A stretch of 64,000 bases of DNA, taken from the NCBI RefSeq assembly GCF_000214375.1, contig NC_015578.1:1674001-1738000 (forward strand), read 5' to 3'. Both the position numbers and the translations under genes were made by a program. This stretch comes from Treponema primitia ZAS-2 (GTDB lineage Bacteria; Spirochaetota; Spirochaetia; Treponematales; Breznakiellaceae). The notes under the pieces are model-generated. The model worked only from the letters and a program-made list of their open reading frames with translations, had not been told where the DNA came from and made no database searches. Below, one piece after another: positions 25,955-35,193 of the stretch (within the stretch, counting starts at the first letter, position 1; every line of letters starts with the position of its first letter).

Positions 25955-27130
25955 CTAAGCCTTCTTCCCCCGGCTTTTGATATAAGCCCGGTATTTTTCA
26001 GGATCGCTCTTGAAAGCCACTATCGGGGAATCAGGCTCGGTTTGTGTCCTTTCCAGGGCTTTGGAAGCCTCAAGGATGAGCCGGTCAGCCGCTAAAGCCC
26101 GTCCTGTCCGGGCAGCCAGGCCTATGCGCAGGTCATTCCTGTGGGGGAATATCGCCGGCAGGCCGCTCAGAATCTGTTTGTGAAATTTGTCGGCTCTGGC
26201 AAAGCCGTCCTCAAGGCTGACATTGGGCAGGATCACCGCTATCCCCCGGGTGCCCCATTCAAAATTCAGGCCCGGGTTATTAAAAAACTGGATCACCAGG
26301 CCGGCGAATTTCCGGTATACCTGGTCATCGTCTCCTACACTGAAACCGGCGGTGAGGCTCAGCTCCAGAAGCACAAAGGTCAGATCCTCAGCGGTGGAGG
26401 AGCAGCGCCGCAGTTCCTCTTCCAGCCGACCCTTGGCGTCCTCTTCCTTTCCCGCTGCGCTTCGCGCCGGTTCCGGCTGGGGGCCGCCCTGTTCCGGTGG
26501 CGGCCCGGCTTTTTTGGAGGCCGATCCGGTTCTTGAAGAGGCAGGTTCCTTTTCCGCAGGAGCGTAGGCTTCCTGCATCTTGCGGTCCACCATGGCTGGC
26601 TGTTTTTTTATTCTCAGTGAATAGATTAACAGGGAAAGCCCGGATAAGACCAGGGCTGCAAAGATCATGAGCAGTGACTGTTTCAGGATATTCGTGAAAA
26701 TCGGGTAATTGATCTCCGTGGTGACCGCAGAAATGTTGGCGTTCCGAAAACCCATCCTGAGAGGGGAAAAATGGGGCTCCCGGGAAACGCCAAATCGGGA
26801 AATGAACCGGGGGCTATCCCCCACCCAGGTAATAACAGTGCTATTTTCCCGTTCATAGGTATATTCAACCCCATAGGGGCCGGTAATGATGACACCCAGG
26901 AGGGTTTCGGATCCTGCAACCGTGTCCCGAACCGCCTCAATAAAGGGCTCCTCCATAAATCCCAGTGCCCCTGCCGAAGAGGCGATATCCGCCAGATCGT
27001 AGAATTCCCGCTGGGCCACCACCCGGCGTTCGTTGATACTGGCAAAGATCCGGATAACGCCGGTTCCGATAGCCGCCGCATAGGCTGCGATGCTTATCAC
27101 CGCAATAATAGAAGTTACTTTTATCCGCAT
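25955..27130 (-). CDS. Membrane sensor-like protein with degenerate GGDEF-like domain
   Basis: A 391-aa protein with two membrane helices (about residues 8-30 and 155-178) around a periplasmic sensor-like domain. A Pro/Lys/Glu-rich linker is followed by a C-terminal domain (about 240-385) with the layout of a GGDEF domain: FVLLELS start, then a region where RGGDEF is replaced by GTRGIAVILP, and ILEASKALERT at the end. No GG(D/E)EF residues are left, so diguanylate cyclase activity is unlikely; a protein-protein signalling role is inferred. Leaderless-type -10 box before the ATG. Confidence 0.65.
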   Translation of the reverse strand: MRIKVTSIIAVISIAAYAAAIGTGVIRIFASINERRVVAQREFYDLADIASSAGALGFMEEPFIEAVRDTVAGSETLLGVIITGPYGVEYTYERENSTVITWVGDSPRFISRFGVSREPHFSPLRMGFRNANISAVTTEINYPIFTNILKQSLLMIFAALVLSGLSLLIYSLRIKKQPAMVDRKMQEAYAPAEKEPASSRTGSASKKAGPPPEQGGPQPEPARSAAGKEEDAKGRLEEELRRCSSTAEDLTFVLLELSLTAGFSVGDDDQVYRKFAGLVIQFFNNPGLNFEWGTRGIAVILPNVSLEDGFARADKFHKQILSGLPAIFPHRNDLRIGLAARTGRALAADRLILEASKALERTQTEPDSPIVAFKSDPEKYRAYIKSRGKKA

Positions 27131-27136
27131 AAAATT

Positions 27137-27179
27137 ATTATATACGTTTTTTTTATAACATGCTAGAATGGTATAGAAT
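27137..27179. promoter_or_regulatory. Divergent promoters for the GGDEF-like and MEMO genes
   Basis: Minus strand: TATAAT (27142-27137) six bases before ATG 27130. Plus strand: TAGAAT (27174-27179) six bases before ATG 27186. Neither gene has an SD. Upstream -35 boxes are weak and the two promoters overlap. Confidence 0.5.
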
Positions 27180-27185
27180 AAACGT

Positions 27186-28097
27186 ATGACTTTGAGAAAA
27201 CAACGCCTTCAGGCGGGCTGGTATCCCTTTTCCGCCTCTGGGGTGGCAGATTTTTTAGGGGGAATTTCCCTGGATGGGGAGCATTATCCCTCTGCTCCGG
27301 CGGCGGTGGCCCCCCACGCGGGTTGGTTCTATTCAGGGGCCATTGCGGCCAGGGCAGTTTTGTCCCTGGATAGGGATGCGGAAACTGTGGCCATCATCGG
27401 AGGCCACCTTCCCGCTGGTATGCCCCCCCTTATAGCCCAAGAGGACGCCCTGGAGACGCCCCTGGGGGAACTGCCTGTGGACCGGGAATTCGCCCTTGCC
27501 TTGGGCCGGGCCCTGGATTGCCGGGGGGACCGCTACACGGATAATACCGTGGAGGTCCTGCTTCCCATGGTTCACTATTTTTTCCCCCGGGCCCAGGCGC
27601 TTTGGCTCAGGCTCCCGGCTGAGGCGGCTTCCCTTGAGGCGGGTCGGGAGATTGCCCGGATAGCCAAAAAGATCGGGCGGCGGGTGGCGGTGCTAGGTTC
27701 CACGGACCTGACCCATTATGGGGAAAATTATGAATTCAGCCCCCGGGGCAAAGGGGAACAGGCCCTGGCTTGGGTCAGGGGTGTCAATGACCGGCGCTTT
27801 ATTGAGGCGGTTTTATCCGGGGATCCCCGGGCCGTCCTGGAAAGGGCCGAAGAGGAGCGTTCCGCCTGTTCAGCCGGTGCGGTCCTGGGGGCCATAGGCT
27901 TTGCCGGGGAAAGCGGTGCCCCTAAGGGTGAATTGCTGGCCTACGGTACCAGCGCCGATGCGCGGGGGACTCTCTGGCTAAAGCCGGCGTTGCAAGTAGC
28001 GCGGGGAACTTCGTTGCAAGTAGTGGATAGCGAAGCTTCCCGCATCGAGGTCCCCGATTCTTTTGTAGGCTACGGGGCTTTTTACTGGAGAAAATAA
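27186..28097 (+). CDS. MEMO-family protein (AmmeMemoRadiSam system protein B)
   Basis: A 303-aa MEMO1-family protein. The conserved vestibule residues are visible: His in APHAGWFYSGA, His in GGHLPAG, His in STDLTHYG and Cys in ACSAGAV (human Memo H49/H81/H192/C244 equivalents). The family is related to extradiol dioxygenases and binds metal; its bacterial role is unknown. The gene is 10 bp upstream of xylB in the same direction. Near its 3' end it carries one complete and one split copy of the dispersed repeat (27957-28023), coding for LQVARGTSLQV. Confidence 0.87.
   Translation: MTLRKQRLQAGWYPFSASGVADFLGGISLDGEHYPSAPAAVAPHAGWFYSGAIAARAVLSLDRDAETVAIIGGHLPAGMPPLIAQEDALETPLGELPVDREFALALGRALDCRGDRYTDNTVEVLLPMVHYFFPRAQALWLRLPAEAASLEAGREIARIAKKIGRRVAVLGSTDLTHYGENYEFSPRGKGEQALAWVRGVNDRRFIEAVLSGDPRAVLERAEEERSACSAGAVLGAIGFAGESGAPKGELLAYGTSADARGTLWLKPALQVARGTSLQVVDSEASRIEVPDSFVGYGAFYWRK
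27957..28023 (+). repeat. Dispersed repeat, copy B, one and a half copies
   Basis: 27999-28023 is identical to copy A (94-118). Just upstream, GCGCGGGGGACTCT at about 27959 and GTTGCAAGTAGC at 27989-28000 look like the two halves of another copy, split by 16 bp. The reading frame of the MEMO gene passes through. Confidence 0.65.
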
Positions 28098-28107
28098 GGG
28101 GGTGATA

Positions 28108-29598
28108 ATGATGAGGACAGTCGCGGGTATTGACATGGGTACCCAGAGTATCAAAGTTGTTTTGTACGACTGGAATGCAAAACGCATCATCGCTTCAAGC
28201 CATGAGCCGGTGGACCTGATCGCCTTGGACGATGGCACCCGGGAGCAGAAAACCGAGTGGTACGATGCGGTTCTTGAAAAATGTTTCTCCGCTTTTTCTG
28301 TAGAAGAAAAAAACAGTATTGCTGCCATAGGCGTTTCGGGGCACCAGCATGGCTTTGTACCCCTGGATGCGGATGGAAAAGCCCTATACAATGTAAAACT
28401 CTGGAACGATACCTCCACAGCTGAAGAATGCCGGATTATCACCGAAGCTGCCGGGGGGGATGATGCGGTGATCGCCGAAGTCTGTAACCTTATGCTGCCG
28501 GGCTTTACTGCACCCAAGATACTCTGGCTTAAACGGCATAAACCCGAAGCCTTTGCAAAGCTGCGCTATATTATGCTCCCCCACGATTACCTTAATTACC
28601 GTTTTACAGGGGAGTACAAGGCGGAGTGCGGGGATGCTTCCGGGATGGCCCTGTTTAACGGCGCCAAGCGGTGCTGGTCACAGAAAATATGCTCCATCAT
28701 CGATGAGCGGATCATCGGTCTGCTGCCGCCCCTTATCAGTTCCGATGAACCTAACGGGTTCGTCAATGCCGCTGCGGCGGAACGGTTTGGCATACCCCGG
28801 GGCATTCCTGTTTCCTCAGGGGGCGGGGACAATATGATGAGCGCCATAGGTACCGGCACAGTCCGTGACGGTTTTCTTTCCATGAGCCTGGGCACCTCCG
28901 GGACCCTGTACGGCTATTCCCAAACCCCCATCGCGGATCCCAAAAACGGGCTTTCGGGTTTCAATTCATCCACCGGTGGTTACCTCCCGCTCCTTTGCAC
29001 CATGAATTGCACAGTTGCTACCGAAGAAGTTAGGCGTCTTTTCAATTTGGATGTCCGGGAGCTTGACGCTCTGGCGGAAAAATCAAAACCCGGGGCGGAA
29101 GGAATAGTTTTTTTGCCTTTTTTTAACGGGGAGCGGACCCCGAACCTTCCCAACGGACGAGCCGATATCTGCGGCATTACCGCTACTAACTTTACCCGGG
29201 AAAACATAGCCCGTTCCGCCCTGGAAGCGGCAATTTTTGGTATGCGCTGCGGACTTGAGGCCTTTCAGGGGCTTGGATTCCGTCCTCAGGAGATCCGGAT
29301 AACCGGAGGGGGGAGCAAAAGTTCCGTGTGGCGGCAGATGGCTGCGGATATCATGAATATACCTGTAAAGCGGCCGGTCAATGCAGAATCAGCCGCCATG
29401 GGCGGGGCTATTCAGGCTCTCTGGTGCCTTCTTAAAAAAGAAGGAAAGGGGGTTGATATAGCGTTTCTAACCGATGAGCATGTTGATATCAGCGAGGCCG
29501 AAAGTATTAAGCCCGATAGTATAACTGTCGCCGCTTATAACAAGGCTTATGCTGAATACAATAAGTACCTTAAAGCGTTAAGCCCGATCTTTGTTTAG
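28108..29598 (+). CDS. xylB: Xylulokinase
   Basis: A 496-aa FGGY-family kinase that phosphorylates D-xylulose. Motifs: N-terminal GIDMGTQSIKVVLYD (ATP-phosphate loop), FSEL-equivalent region SGHQHGFVPLD, and C-terminal GGGSKSSVWRQMAADI (adenosine motif). ATG 28108 follows AGGGGG; ATG 28111 is also possible. It is followed after 42 bp by xylA, giving a xylose utilisation pair. Confidence 0.93.
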   Translation: MMRTVAGIDMGTQSIKVVLYDWNAKRIIASSHEPVDLIALDDGTREQKTEWYDAVLEKCFSAFSVEEKNSIAAIGVSGHQHGFVPLDADGKALYNVKLWNDTSTAEECRIITEAAGGDDAVIAEVCNLMLPGFTAPKILWLKRHKPEAFAKLRYIMLPHDYLNYRFTGEYKAECGDASGMALFNGAKRCWSQKICSIIDERIIGLLPPLISSDEPNGFVNAAAAERFGIPRGIPVSSGGGDNMMSAIGTGTVRDGFLSMSLGTSGTLYGYSQTPIADPKNGLSGFNSSTGGYLPLLCTMNCTVATEEVRRLFNLDVRELDALAEKSKPGAEGIVFLPFFNGERTPNLPNGRADICGITATNFTRENIARSALEAAIFGMRCGLEAFQGLGFRPQEIRITGGGSKSSVWRQMAADIMNIPVKRPVNAESAAMGGAIQALWCLLKKEGKGVDIAFLTDEHVDISEAESIKPDSITVAAYNKAYAEYNKYLKALSPIFV

Positions 29599-29640
29599 AT
29601 CGGCGCCCGCTTTACAAATATGTAGTAAGAGGAGCGAAGT

Positions 29641-30981
29641 ATGGCAAATTATTTTATCGGTAACAAAGAATTTTTCCCCGGAATAGGAAAAATTCCCTAT
29701 GAAGGAAGTGGGTCCAAAAACCCTCTGGCGTTCAAGTATTATGACGCTGAAAAAACGATACGGGGCAAAAAGCTGCGGGACTGGCTCAGATTTGCTATCG
29801 CCTATTGGCATAGTTTCTGTGCAGATGGTGCGGACCCATTTGGTGTGGGAACCCACATCTTTCCCTGGAATAGTTCTGCTGACCCCATGGAAAACGCAAA
29901 AAACAAAGCTGACGCGGCCTTTGAATTTTTTACCAAGATCAACGCTCCTTATTACTGCTGGCATGACCGGGATATTGCGCCGGAAGGAAAAGACCCGGAA
30001 GATTCTGCAAAAAATCTCAGCATCATTGTGGATGAACTTAAGAAACGGCAGGACGCCACTGGGGTAAAACTACTCTGGGGAACCGCTAATGTGTTTTCCA
30101 ATCCCCGTTTTATGAACGGTGCGGCAACCAATCCTGAATTTGCCGTGGTTACCCATGCGGCCAATCAGGTGAAAAACGCCATCGATGGTACCATAAAACT
30201 GGGCGGAGAAGGGTACACCTTCTGGGGAGGCCGGGAAGGCTATATGTCCCTGCTCAACACGGACATGAAACGTGAGAAGGAGCACCTCGCAGTGCTTCTG
30301 ACCATAGCCCGGGACTATGCCCGTAAACAGGGATTCAAGGGTTGTTTCTATATTGAGCCGAAACCTATGGAGCCCACCAAACACCAATACGATTTTGACT
30401 CCGAAACCGTCATTGGCTTCCTCAAAGCCCACGGCCTTGAAAAGGATTTCAAACTGAACATTGAGGCAAACCATGCAGAACTTGCAGGGCATGATTTCTA
30501 CCATGAACTTTCTGTTTGTGTGGATAACGATATGCTCGGCTCGGTGGATGCAAACCGGGGTGAGCCCCGTAATGGCTGGGACACGGATCAGTTCCCCAAC
30601 AGCGTTTATGAGACCAGTTTGGCCATGCTTGCTGTACTCCGCATGGGTGGATTCAAAACCGGTGGGCTTAACTTTGACGCCAAGATACGGCGCAATTCGG
30701 TTGATCCGGCAGATCTGTTTATTGCCCACATAGGCGGCATGGATACCTTTGCCTACGGCTTTGAAAAGGCTGTGGCGGTTCTTGACGACGGGCGCATCCC
30801 AGATTTGCTCAAGGCCCGCTATGCTTCCTTCGATTCCGGTGACGGTGCGAAGTTTGAAAAGGGTGGTTTTACCCTGGATAGCCTTGCTGCTCTGGCGAAG
30901 AACTACGATAAATCAGGCTGGACCAGCGGCAAACAGGAATACCTGGAGAATGTTCTGGGGGATATACTGCTTTCGAAATAG
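29641..30981 (+). CDS. xylA: Xylose isomerase
   Basis: A 446-aa class II xylose isomerase, interconverting D-xylose and D-xylulose. The metal- and substrate-binding segments are complete: [26 protein letters not shown] and [13 protein letters not shown]. The SD GAGGAG lies seven bases before the ATG. With xylB it gives entry to the pentose phosphate pathway; no xylose transporter or XylR is in the window. Confidence 0.97.
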   Translation: MANYFIGNKEFFPGIGKIPYEGSGSKNPLAFKYYDAEKTIRGKKLRDWLRFAIAYWHSFCADGADPFGVGTHIFPWNSSADPMENAKNKADAAFEFFTKINAPYYCWHDRDIAPEGKDPEDSAKNLSIIVDELKKRQDATGVKLLWGTANVFSNPRFMNGAATNPEFAVVTHAANQVKNAIDGTIKLGGEGYTFWGGREGYMSLLNTDMKREKEHLAVLLTIARDYARKQGFKGCFYIEPKPMEPTKHQYDFDSETVIGFLKAHGLEKDFKLNIEANHAELAGHDFYHELSVCVDNDMLGSVDANRGEPRNGWDTDQFPNSVYETSLAMLAVLRMGGFKTGGLNFDAKIRRNSVDPADLFIAHIGGMDTFAYGFEKAVAVLDDGRIPDLLKARYASFDSGDGAKFEKGGFTLDSLAALAKNYDKSGWTSGKQEYLENVLGDILLSK

Positions 30982-30987
30982 TGTATA

Positions 30988-31028
30988 AGGTGTAGGGTGT
31001 AGGGTAGCAGGAACGGGACCCCCACACC
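30988..31028. terminator. Imperfect inverted repeat between convergent xylA and DUF115 gene
   Basis: GGTGTAGGGTGTAGGG (with a direct GGTGTAG duplication) can pair with CCCACACCCTCTACC downstream. There is no strong T tract. A bidirectional terminator is the likeliest role. Confidence 0.35.
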
Positions 31029-31030
31029 CT

Positions 31031-32710
31031 CTACCTCATACCCCATATCCCAAGAAGTTTTTCTAATTCCCCAACACAGTATTTCTTCACCGCATCAAAA
31101 AGCTCTGGAGTATCCAATTCAGGCGCACTTCGTTTTAATGCCGCCGCAGCTGGAAGTAAAGTAGTGAATATAATAGTCTCTTCCTTAGAAAGGCCGGTGA
31201 GAAAACTGTATACCGGTCCTTGGAGAAGGGGAAGGGCGTTTATGCCGGCCCGGTATTGGGCGAGGAATTCCAGTGCGCCCATGGCAGCCTTGCCTGAAGA
31301 AAAAAGCCGAAGTGTATCAGCAGTTCTGTTGTCCCCAGTGTTTGTTTCCAGTCTGATTGGCGCGCCCATGCCGGGAACGACGACAATACGGGCCTTCATG
31401 CTGCGAACTTTTTCTTCCAACCTGAGGCGGTACATGGCCATGGGTTTTGTCTCATAATACCAGGAATTATTTTCATCACCCTGCTTAAAGAGGGGAGTCC
31501 GGTAAAGGAAAGCAGAATGGAGTGCCTCCAGAGGAATGCAGCGATTCTGTTTGTTTTCAAAAAGGGAACGGATATAGGTTCCCCGGGCATAGCTTGTTCC
31601 CCGGGGATAGGAAAAGTCTGCGCCGTACAATTCAATATTCCGGGCGCATAGGTATTCTGCCAGGGATAGTGCGGCATAGGTGACATTGGCTCCCGAGGTA
31701 TCTACCTCCGGGATGGGTCGCCAGTAACGGGAGATATACCTGGTTAAGGGGTGGCCTCCGGAAAAGAAATAGGGCCTCGGTGAACGGGAGGCTACCAGGG
31801 GCGGGCTTGCCAGATCAAGAAAGAGCAGGGTTTGTTCGGGAAGCCCCGCCATAAAGTGATAGTAGCTGATATGCTGACAGTCAATGGAAACCACCGCATC
31901 CGGCGTAAGTCCCGCACTGATCAGGGCAGGGAGGGCTGTATCCGCAGCAATGATGAAGGGCCTATTTTTTCTTTCTGCCAACAATGGTATCTGGGCATCC
32001 AGGCTTGGGCCGGCGGCACATATAGCAACACTGTGCACTGGGGCGAGGGGAACTGTATTCTGTTCCGCCTGAGCAATATTCCTGATGATGTTGGAAAACC
32101 AACGTTTTCCGAAATAGGCCTGGACCGAATAATCCGCTGATACCATATCAATGGCGGACTTGATCGCTTCCCCTGCTTGGTTGAACAGGCCTTGACTGAA
32201 ATCAGCTCTGGTACGCAGGGGCAGCAGGCTTATGCCGCCGCAGATAACCGGTTTGTAACGGTCCAGGATGTACTGCTCCAGGGCTTCAGCTGAGGGGTCC
32301 ACCAAAAGCCTGAACCGTGGGTCGTTAAAGATGCCAATATACTCCCGGGAGCTTAACAGTTCTGCTACGCCGTGGATATCAAAATCTATCACTGTAATCC
32401 CTTCGATAGTTGTTTTTTCCAGAGCAGCTTCTATATGAAAGCCCCCTCCTAAACCGAAAATGATGAGGAAGCCCTCATTGCCCAGGGTGGAGATCAGTCG
32501 TTTTCCTTCTCTCCGGGGATCAACCAGCGAGTGCAGGGGATGGGCCGCCCCTGAGTTATCCACTAGGGCGGGAATGGATTCCCCTGACCGGGATTCAATG
32601 AATCTGTAGCGGCCCCTGGTGGTTTCCGCTCCTGAAAGGCGTGAGCAGAGGGCGGGATCAAACCTGGACAGGGCCAGCAGGTTCCTTTCAAAATAAAAAC
32701 CCTTATTCAT
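31031..32710 (-). CDS. DUF115 / Maf-like protein, paralogue 1
   Basis: A 559-aa protein of the DUF115 (PF01973, MAF_flag10/MptE-like) family, recognisable by VAICAAGPSLDAQIPLL and VSIDCQHISYYHF. Related Campylobacter/Clostridium Maf proteins transfer nonulosonic-type sugars to flagellin; archaeal members make a pterin. Start ATG 32710, which overlaps the upstream DUF115 gene by 8 bp. Treponeme flagellins are glycosylated, so flagellin glycosyltransferase is a reasonable inference. It is the last of four genes read leftward. Confidence 0.75.
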   Translation of the reverse strand: MNKGFYFERNLLALSRFDPALCSRLSGAETTRGRYRFIESRSGESIPALVDNSGAAHPLHSLVDPRREGKRLISTLGNEGFLIIFGLGGGFHIEAALEKTTIEGITVIDFDIHGVAELLSSREYIGIFNDPRFRLLVDPSAEALEQYILDRYKPVICGGISLLPLRTRADFSQGLFNQAGEAIKSAIDMVSADYSVQAYFGKRWFSNIIRNIAQAEQNTVPLAPVHSVAICAAGPSLDAQIPLLAERKNRPFIIAADTALPALISAGLTPDAVVSIDCQHISYYHFMAGLPEQTLLFLDLASPPLVASRSPRPYFFSGGHPLTRYISRYWRPIPEVDTSGANVTYAALSLAEYLCARNIELYGADFSYPRGTSYARGTYIRSLFENKQNRCIPLEALHSAFLYRTPLFKQGDENNSWYYETKPMAMYRLRLEEKVRSMKARIVVVPGMGAPIRLETNTGDNRTADTLRLFSSGKAAMGALEFLAQYRAGINALPLLQGPVYSFLTGLSKEETIIFTTLLPAAAALKRSAPELDTPELFDAVKKYCVGELEKLLGIWGMR

Positions 32711-34271
32711 AGCTGCCCCGCTTATTGTCACTGCTGGCTTCTATAAGCGCTTCCCTGATTGCTCCTGCGGAAGGCCGAGGATCGCCGTTTAAGAGCAGGG
32801 GACCCAGTTCCCTGACCAGGGTGTCCCGGCTTTCCGGAGAATCAAGGGATCGGAGCAGTAATTCTGCACCCTCCATGGATGCTGGAGAAACCGGCCTTTC
32901 GATAAATTCAGGAACAGAGAACCCTGGTACGCAATTCTGGCCGCTTTCAGATAAGCTCCCTTTCCTGAAATTTTCAAACACAGCGTTGTTGTTCCCCAGG
33001 GAAAAAATCCGGTCCGGACAGGTTTCTATCCTGCGGGCAAACCATTGGGCGTAGATACTCTGGCTTCCCGATGCGGCAATGGTGGAAGCCCTGAGGAAAC
33101 TCTGGGAATAAACCGGTTTCAGCCTGGACCCTTGTTCTTCAAGGAGCCGGTCAAAGCTGTAGGGGCGCGCATGGGTGCGTAAGCCTGAGTTAGCCAGATC
33201 CATACCGGCTATATACACCGGGCCGCGGGTAAGCATGAAGGCCAGATCCAGGGCAGTAGCGGTGACGGTTCCCCTCTGGGGAAGCTTTGCAAAGGGCAGG
33301 GCGGTATTTTCCAAAAGGAGATTCTGCCAAAGGGAGCCGTCGCTAATGGGAAGCCAGGGTAATGATTCAAACTGAGAGGGCAGGGCGGCGCTGAGGCTTG
33401 CGGTAAAAACAGGTCCGGCCCAGCCCTGGCAGCGATCCTGTTCACCCAAGAAGCTTCGCCGCTTGCAACAGAGTTCCCCGCGAAGGGCTTCGTAAAGGTG
33501 CAGCAAAGCCCAGTTTCCCCCGTCGGTGCTGAGAATAAGGTCAGGGATCAGGTCCGCCGCAAGGAGGGCTGATACAGAGGATGAGGCCGCCAGAATAAAT
33601 ACAGAGCCGTTTTTTTTACGTTCTTTTATAAGGGGGATGACCTCCTCTAAGCTGGGACCTGCACCGCATATCACCAGGGGCATGGAAAGGGTAGGGTATT
33701 GGGGAACCCTTTTCAAAAGCCTTATGTTTTTAAGGGTATTCATGAACCAGCGCCTGCCAAAGGCTGCTACAGTCCGCTTGTTGGCATCTACCCGTTTGAT
33801 AAATTCTGCGGTGTCCGCCAGAAGCCTGAGGTAGGCTTCTCCGAATGCAGCTTGGGATGGGCGCCATTCAACAACCGCCACCGAAGAAGCTTCCGTATCC
33901 GGTATATGGTTTTCCAGAAATTGCTGGACCGTTTCCGCAGAATCAGGCCCCCATACTGCATCAGCGGATCCGGTAACACCATTACTGCTGCATACTTCAC
34001 CGGTTGCGGCAGTAGCAATAGTGTTACGGGTAAAAAAAGCGGATATATGGAGGACCAGGATACAGGCCTGGGGGAATTTTTTTCGCAGGGCATGAACGGC
34101 ATAGTCCAGTCCGGGCTCCAGGAATATGAAGAACCGGACACCATCCCTGAAGTTGAGGGAATTAATATACCGCTCCGCCTCCACCAGGGGGTTGTACCGG
34201 GAATGTAAGACCAGATCTCCAATAAAGATAGTGGGGAAACCGCTTCCTGTAGGAGCAAGCCGTTCAAGCAT
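32703..34271 (-). CDS. DUF115 / Maf-like protein, paralogue 2
   Basis: A 522-aa DUF115 protein with the motif LVICGAGPSLEEVIPLI and LILSTDGGNWALLHL. It is diverged from its downstream neighbour but has the same domain order, so the pair arose by tandem duplication. Possible roles as for paralogue 1. It lies 1 bp after the 306-aa unknown gene. A diverged copy of the dispersed repeat (33462-33482) lies within it. Confidence 0.75.
   Translation of the reverse strand: MLERLAPTGSGFPTIFIGDLVLHSRYNPLVEAERYINSLNFRDGVRFFIFLEPGLDYAVHALRKKFPQACILVLHISAFFTRNTIATAATGEVCSSNGVTGSADAVWGPDSAETVQQFLENHIPDTEASSVAVVEWRPSQAAFGEAYLRLLADTAEFIKRVDANKRTVAAFGRRWFMNTLKNIRLLKRVPQYPTLSMPLVICGAGPSLEEVIPLIKERKKNGSVFILAASSSVSALLAADLIPDLILSTDGGNWALLHLYEALRGELCCKRRSFLGEQDRCQGWAGPVFTASLSAALPSQFESLPWLPISDGSLWQNLLLENTALPFAKLPQRGTVTATALDLAFMLTRGPVYIAGMDLANSGLRTHARPYSFDRLLEEQGSRLKPVYSQSFLRASTIAASGSQSIYAQWFARRIETCPDRIFSLGNNNAVFENFRKGSLSESGQNCVPGFSVPEFIERPVSPASMEGAELLLRSLDSPESRDTLVRELGPLLLNGDPRPSAGAIREALIEASSDNKRGSYE
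33462..33482 (-). repeat. Dispersed repeat, copy C
   Basis: Read on the minus strand it is CGCGGGGAACTCTGTTGCAAG, differing from copy A by the order of two bases in the middle. It is followed by GCGAAGCTTC, which also occurs next to copy B. Confidence 0.5.
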
Positions 34272-34272
34272 A

Positions 34273-35193
34273 TTACAGATAGGGCTGGATTAGCTCCAGG
34301 GCTTTTTCGGGAGTATCCGCTTCAAAGCAGGCTAGGACTTCGGTGTTAAGGCTTATGGAAAGCCGGTGGGCAATCAGTTCCCGGTCAGGAGGCATGGGCA
34401 GCAGCAGCAGGGCACGTCCTGAGGGGAGTAGGTTCGTCTCTCCCAGGGCTCCAAGTTTGAGCCGGAGCTCTGGGGCGAAGTCTTCCTTGCCCTTATCCGT
34501 TTTTTTCAGAACTATGCCCTGAAATTGGGGATTAACCTTTTGGTAGGCGTTAATTTTACTGCAAATCTCTTCTTTTGTCGAAATTTCCGGCGACTCTTCC
34601 ATCGGGATTTCCAGGTCAAATTCTGCCGCTGGAAGTTCCGCGGGAAGTGCCGCGGGGAGCTGCGCTGGAAGTGCCGCCGTTTGTTCAGGAGCTTTCTCTT
34701 GCAATAGATCTGACGCTGCTACAGGTGAAGTGAAAATAATTTTTGTGTCCTCAAGAATCAGAGCAATGCGCTCAGGGTTAAAACCGGCGTCGGGCTCTTC
34801 TGCTGCAAGGAGTAGGTTCAGTTTTGGCTCCCGGTTGTCCAGGGGGAATATCCAGAGCTTCATTCCGGGAATAAAAAATTTAAGTGCCAGGGATTCGGGG
34901 TTATTAATTTCAAAAAAACTTTGATGCCTGGCATCTATTTCTTCCGGTGCTAGTATTACTTTAGCAACTCCCATGCCCACAGAAACATAGCTGGTGTAGC
35001 CTTCTTTTTTCAATTCCAGGCATGCCCCTGACTTAAATGCGCCGTAACCCTTTAATAGGCTCAGGGCGGTGTAGGCGGAACTTCCTGTGGCCGATTTTTT
35101 CGATGAAAGCCGGAGAAGCCGGTCCTTCAGAGCAATTCCTGCATCATCTAATTTACTGGGCGAGCCACTGAGGGCTTTGCTTAAAAGACCCAT
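34273..35193 (-). CDS. Protein of unknown function in the DUF115 operon
   Basis: A 306-aa protein without signal peptide or clear membrane helix. The N-terminal 160 residues form one probable domain (GYTSYVSVGMGVAKVILAPEE). A Pro/Ala/Glu-rich linker with repeated LPA units (about 175-195) leads to a C-terminal alpha/beta part. The family was not recognised. It overlaps the acidic-protein gene by one base and abuts DUF115 paralogue 2, so all four are likely co-expressed. Confidence 0.7.
   Translation of the reverse strand: MGLLSKALSGSPSKLDDAGIALKDRLLRLSSKKSATGSSAYTALSLLKGYGAFKSGACLELKKEGYTSYVSVGMGVAKVILAPEEIDARHQSFFEINNPESLALKFFIPGMKLWIFPLDNREPKLNLLLAAEEPDAGFNPERIALILEDTKIIFTSPVAASDLLQEKAPEQTAALPAQLPAALPAELPAAEFDLEIPMEESPEISTKEEICSKINAYQKVNPQFQGIVLKKTDKGKEDFAPELRLKLGALGETNLLPSGRALLLLPMPPDRELIAHRLSISLNTEVLACFEADTPEKALELIQPYL

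Noticed and set aside
34615-34675. Further copy of the dispersed repeat in the unknown gene at 34273
   Set aside because: The similarity (CGCGGGGAGCTGCG) comes from the LPA amino-acid repeat, not from the element.
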